Assembly (NCBI GenBank): GCA_008704415.1 | Contig: VXIS01000529.1 | Location: forward strand, 1 to 20,380 | Source of the DNA: Sphaerosporella brunnea | Taxonomy: Eukaryota; Ascomycota; Pezizomycetes; Pezizales; Pyronemataceae | Direction: 5' to 3' | DNA: 20,380 nt | In this document: piece after piece, positions 18,383-20,380 of the stretch | Position numbering within the stretch: the stretch's first letter is position 1 | Layout of the letters: every line of letters starts with the position of its first letter | The notes under the pieces: generated by a model | What the model saw: only the letters and a program-made list of their open reading frames with translations | The model's database searches: none | What the model was told of the DNA's origin: nothing | Program-made: the position numbers and the translations under genes

Positions 18383-19024
18383 CTAAGCCTTCTGTCCCTC
18401 CTGCTGCTGCTGCGCAGCCAAAACCTTCCGCCGGATCACATCCTCAACGACACGCACGTTCTGTCCCTTCTGCGCAACCACCTTCTCGAGATCTCCCAGT
18501 GACTTTTGCAAAGCGGTCACCTTGCCGTTGTAGAACTTCACCGCGTCCTCCGCCGTCTTCTCCACGTAGTAACCAGTGCCCACATCGACTAGCACGTGCT
18601 TGCTATCCGATAGCTTTCCGGGGACGTATAGAGAGGTCGTCAAGGGAACCAAGAGGGTTTTTCCTACAGATCATCATGGCTGAGGGTTAGCGGGGGGAGG
18701 GGGGGGGGGGTCGTTGTGGTCGTGTGTGTGTGTATGGAGGGGGCAACATACCGGCCACATTGTCGTTAACACCAGCCTTGACAGAATTGATGCATTCGCG
18801 GAACTTGGACTGAGCCTGCCGAAGCTTTGTGAACGAAGAAGTGAGGTGCTCGAGTTCGTCGTCCAGCTGCTTCTTGACGGCCGCTAGGTTGTCGATGCTG
18901 AGGGTCGACAGGTCAACTTTATTTTTATTTTGGTTTGCTTTGTCAGTTTCGAATGCTTATTTTTTTTTTTGTTTTGGACGGGCGGCGGGGGGGAAGTACT
19001 CTGTTGCTGCTGCGCGGCGGACAT
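18383..19024 (-). CDS. PFD5: Prefoldin subunit 5 (alpha-class subunit)
   Basis: It is a subunit of the hexameric cytosolic prefoldin chaperone, which hands nascent actin and tubulin to the CCT chaperonin. Exons (minus strand) are 19024-19000, 18916-18752 and 18663-18383, giving 156 residues. The fold is readable: a short N-terminal MSAAQQQQ, a first coiled-coil helix (about 10-58, with LAAVKKQLDDELEHLTSSF), a central beta-hairpin region (about 64-100, GKTLLVPLTTSLYVPGKL and VLVDVGTGYYVEK) and a second helix (about 101-150) ending in a Gln-rich tail. Introns of 83 bp (18917-18999) and 88 bp (18664-18751) are both in frame; the second contains a long C-run and a GT repeat. It is transcribed away from the prefoldin 1 gene, with 203 bp between start codons. 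The length is normal for the family. Confidence 0.95.
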
Positions 19025-19227
19025 GCTGGCTTGATGGGATGTGGGCGGATGGTGATGGGTGAGGGGACGACGAGGAGGGGGATAAGTTGCGACTCTCACT
19101 CAGAGCTAGGCTAGCGAGCGTAAAGCCCCGCGTCATCCATCCAGCTCCAACAACGCACGAGCAGCACCGTTACTACCGTACCGTACCTTACCTTACCTTA
19201 CCTTACCTTACCACCACCACCGCCGCA
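19025..19227. promoter_or_regulatory. Bidirectional promoter between prefoldin 5 and prefoldin 1
   Basis: Only 203 bp separate the two divergent start codons, so both leaders and both core promoters must lie here or overlap the genes. No clear TATA box is visible. The side next to prefoldin 1 carries a CCTTA repeat. Confidence 0.7.
19176..19210 (+). repeat. CCGTA/CCTTA pentanucleotide repeat
   Basis: Two CCGTA units followed by five CCTTA units, ending 17 bp before the prefoldin 1 ATG, so it probably lies in the leader. Confidence 0.85.
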
Positions 19228-19697
19228 ATGTCGATTCCCAACGAAGCTCTACAAAAGGTTCGCTTTTATCCGCAAGCCAGCAGCAGCAGCAGTAGCAGCA
19301 GCTGACAACCCGCAGTTGATGGCGGATATCGAGTCCAAAGCCGCCTTCTCCTCGCAGCAGCTCCAAATCGTGAAAGCGCAGATGGCGGCGAAGCAGCGCG
19401 ACATCCGGTTGTTACAGCTTACGGCGGAAGAGCTCAACACGCTTCCGCCTGGAACGCGGACGTTTGAGGGTGTTGGAAAAATGTGCTTTCCCCTCCCCCC
19501 TTCCGGTTAAGTGAGGGGCGCTGACAATCAGATGTAGGTTCGTGCTAGAACCCATCACTTCCATAAAAGCACGGCTCGAAAACGAGGAGAAGACTCTTAA
19601 GAACGATATCAAGGATCTGGAAAAGAAGTACAACTACCTCGAAACCACGTTTGTCAATGCCCAGCAGAATTTGGATGCTATTCTCAGGGGCCGGTAA
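19228..19697 (+). CDS. PFD1: Prefoldin subunit 1 (beta-class subunit)
   Basis: It is a beta-class subunit of the same prefoldin hexamer. Exons are 19228-19257, 19316-19482 and 19538-19697, giving 118 residues, the usual length. It begins MSIPNEALQK and continues as a coiled-coil helix (about 11-50, with LMADIESKAAFSSQQLQIVK), a beta-hairpin section with the subunit 1 signature FEGVGKMFVLEP (about 70-81), and a second helix to the C-terminus (LENEEKTLKNDIKDLEKK, ending LDAILRGR). Introns 19258-19315 (58 bp) and 19483-19537 (55 bp) both carry GCTGAC branch points; the first also holds a CAG/AGC run. The third exon completes a split Met codon (AT|G). It is divergent from and adjacent to the prefoldin 5 gene. 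Confidence 0.95.
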
Positions 19698-20380
19698 TGC
19701 TTCGCGGAGAGCCCCGAGGGGGGAGGGGAGATACCTAACGTAATAATGCATGATGGCTTTGGTCTGGGACGATTACTTTTTTTTTTTTTTTTTTTTTTTT
19801 ATTCTCTCTCGCCGAATATTTTGTAGAGATGGTGCGACTCGGAGTTGGTGCGGTGCGACTGACATGTCGCGATGCAGCCACCACCATCGTGAAACTCCTC
19901 CAGCTAGGACGGAAGTTTCGAGACTCGCCTCACATCGGAGTTTTTTGTGTCTCGAAACAGGCGCATGGCTTGACATGATGCACGATCTCTTCTCAACGGC
20001 GCAAATCACCGTTTCTTATGTTACGGCAAAAACAGGCCCTGTGGCATAGCTCGACGACATGTGCGGAGTTTCTTTCCAACATAACTCACAGGGCTTTCTA
20101 GATACCATTTGCCATTTGTACCATATATACCAGACCCTACCAGACCAGCCGGAAACAAAACCACCTTCTACACCTGATCATTTCGTAGATAGAGGTAGCA
20201 GAAACCGAAAAAAAAAAAAAAAAAAAAAAAAACACCAGCCCAAACAAAAAAAGAAAAAAAAACGCCTTGTCCCTTTCCCAAGTCAGCAGGTGATCCTCCT
20301 GTGATGCTGCCCTCTCCTGTTTTTTTTCCATTCCACATCACCACATCCCGCCATCAAGCACTTCAAACAGCCCCCTCTCC
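19698..20380. other. Intergenic region to the window end
   Basis: A T24 run (19777-19800) and an A25 run (20208-20232) lie about 407 bp apart. A TATA-like CATATATAC is at 20122-20130, and the last 80 bp turn C/T-rich, resembling the leader of a plus-strand gene starting beyond the window. No gene is supported within it. Confidence 0.45.

Overview
The window is nuclear DNA of a filamentous ascomycete. Spliceosomal introns are short (about 37-88 bp), with GT..AG ends and CTGAC/CTAAC-type branch points. Gene spacing is compact in places, and the protein families are fungal: a DIM-5/Clr4-type SET methyltransferase, an Lcb4-type sphingoid base kinase and prefoldin subunits. The style fits Eurotiomycetes, but that placement is an impression and was not tested.

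Layout. 1-4005: transposon DNA. Two degenerate PIF/Harbinger copies lie tail to tail as one large inverted repeat whose centre is an almost perfect palindrome (244/245-bp arms around a 29-nt spacer). A second copy of one element end follows. 4006-5161: no gene seen. 5162-6959 (+): five-exon sphingoid long-chain base kinase. 6960-8465: intergenic DNA and promoter with a cluster of CACGTG/CACATG boxes and a TATA box. 8466-10100 (+): six-exon histone H3K9 methyltransferase of the Clr4/DIM-5/SUV39 family. 10101-16549: a 6.4-kb gene-poor stretch holding an AT-rich block, a pyrimidine tract, a G-quadruplex-type C-run cluster, a 2.2-kb tandem array of a ~304-bp unit, and a region with coding-like fragments that I cannot assign. 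16550-17990 (+): three-exon Pro/Ser-Arg-rich coiled-coil protein of unknown function. 18383-19024 (-) and 19228-19697 (+): prefoldin subunits 5 and 1, divergently arranged over a ~200-bp shared promoter. 19698-20380: intergenic, probably leading into the promoter of a gene beyond the window.

How it fits together. The two prefoldin genes encode an alpha-class and a beta-class subunit of the same hexameric chaperone, so the shared promoter gives an obvious route to co-expression. The H3K9 methyltransferase is the enzyme that in other fungi marks repeats. Here it lies between the transposon cluster and the AT-rich/tandem-repeat region, and the transposon copies carry C-to-T nonsense changes and mostly transition differences of the kind left by repeat-induced point mutation. 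I found no clear new multi-gene system. The most unusual structures are the homogenised palindrome core, with its buried accessory-ORF remnant, and the 304-bp tandem array.
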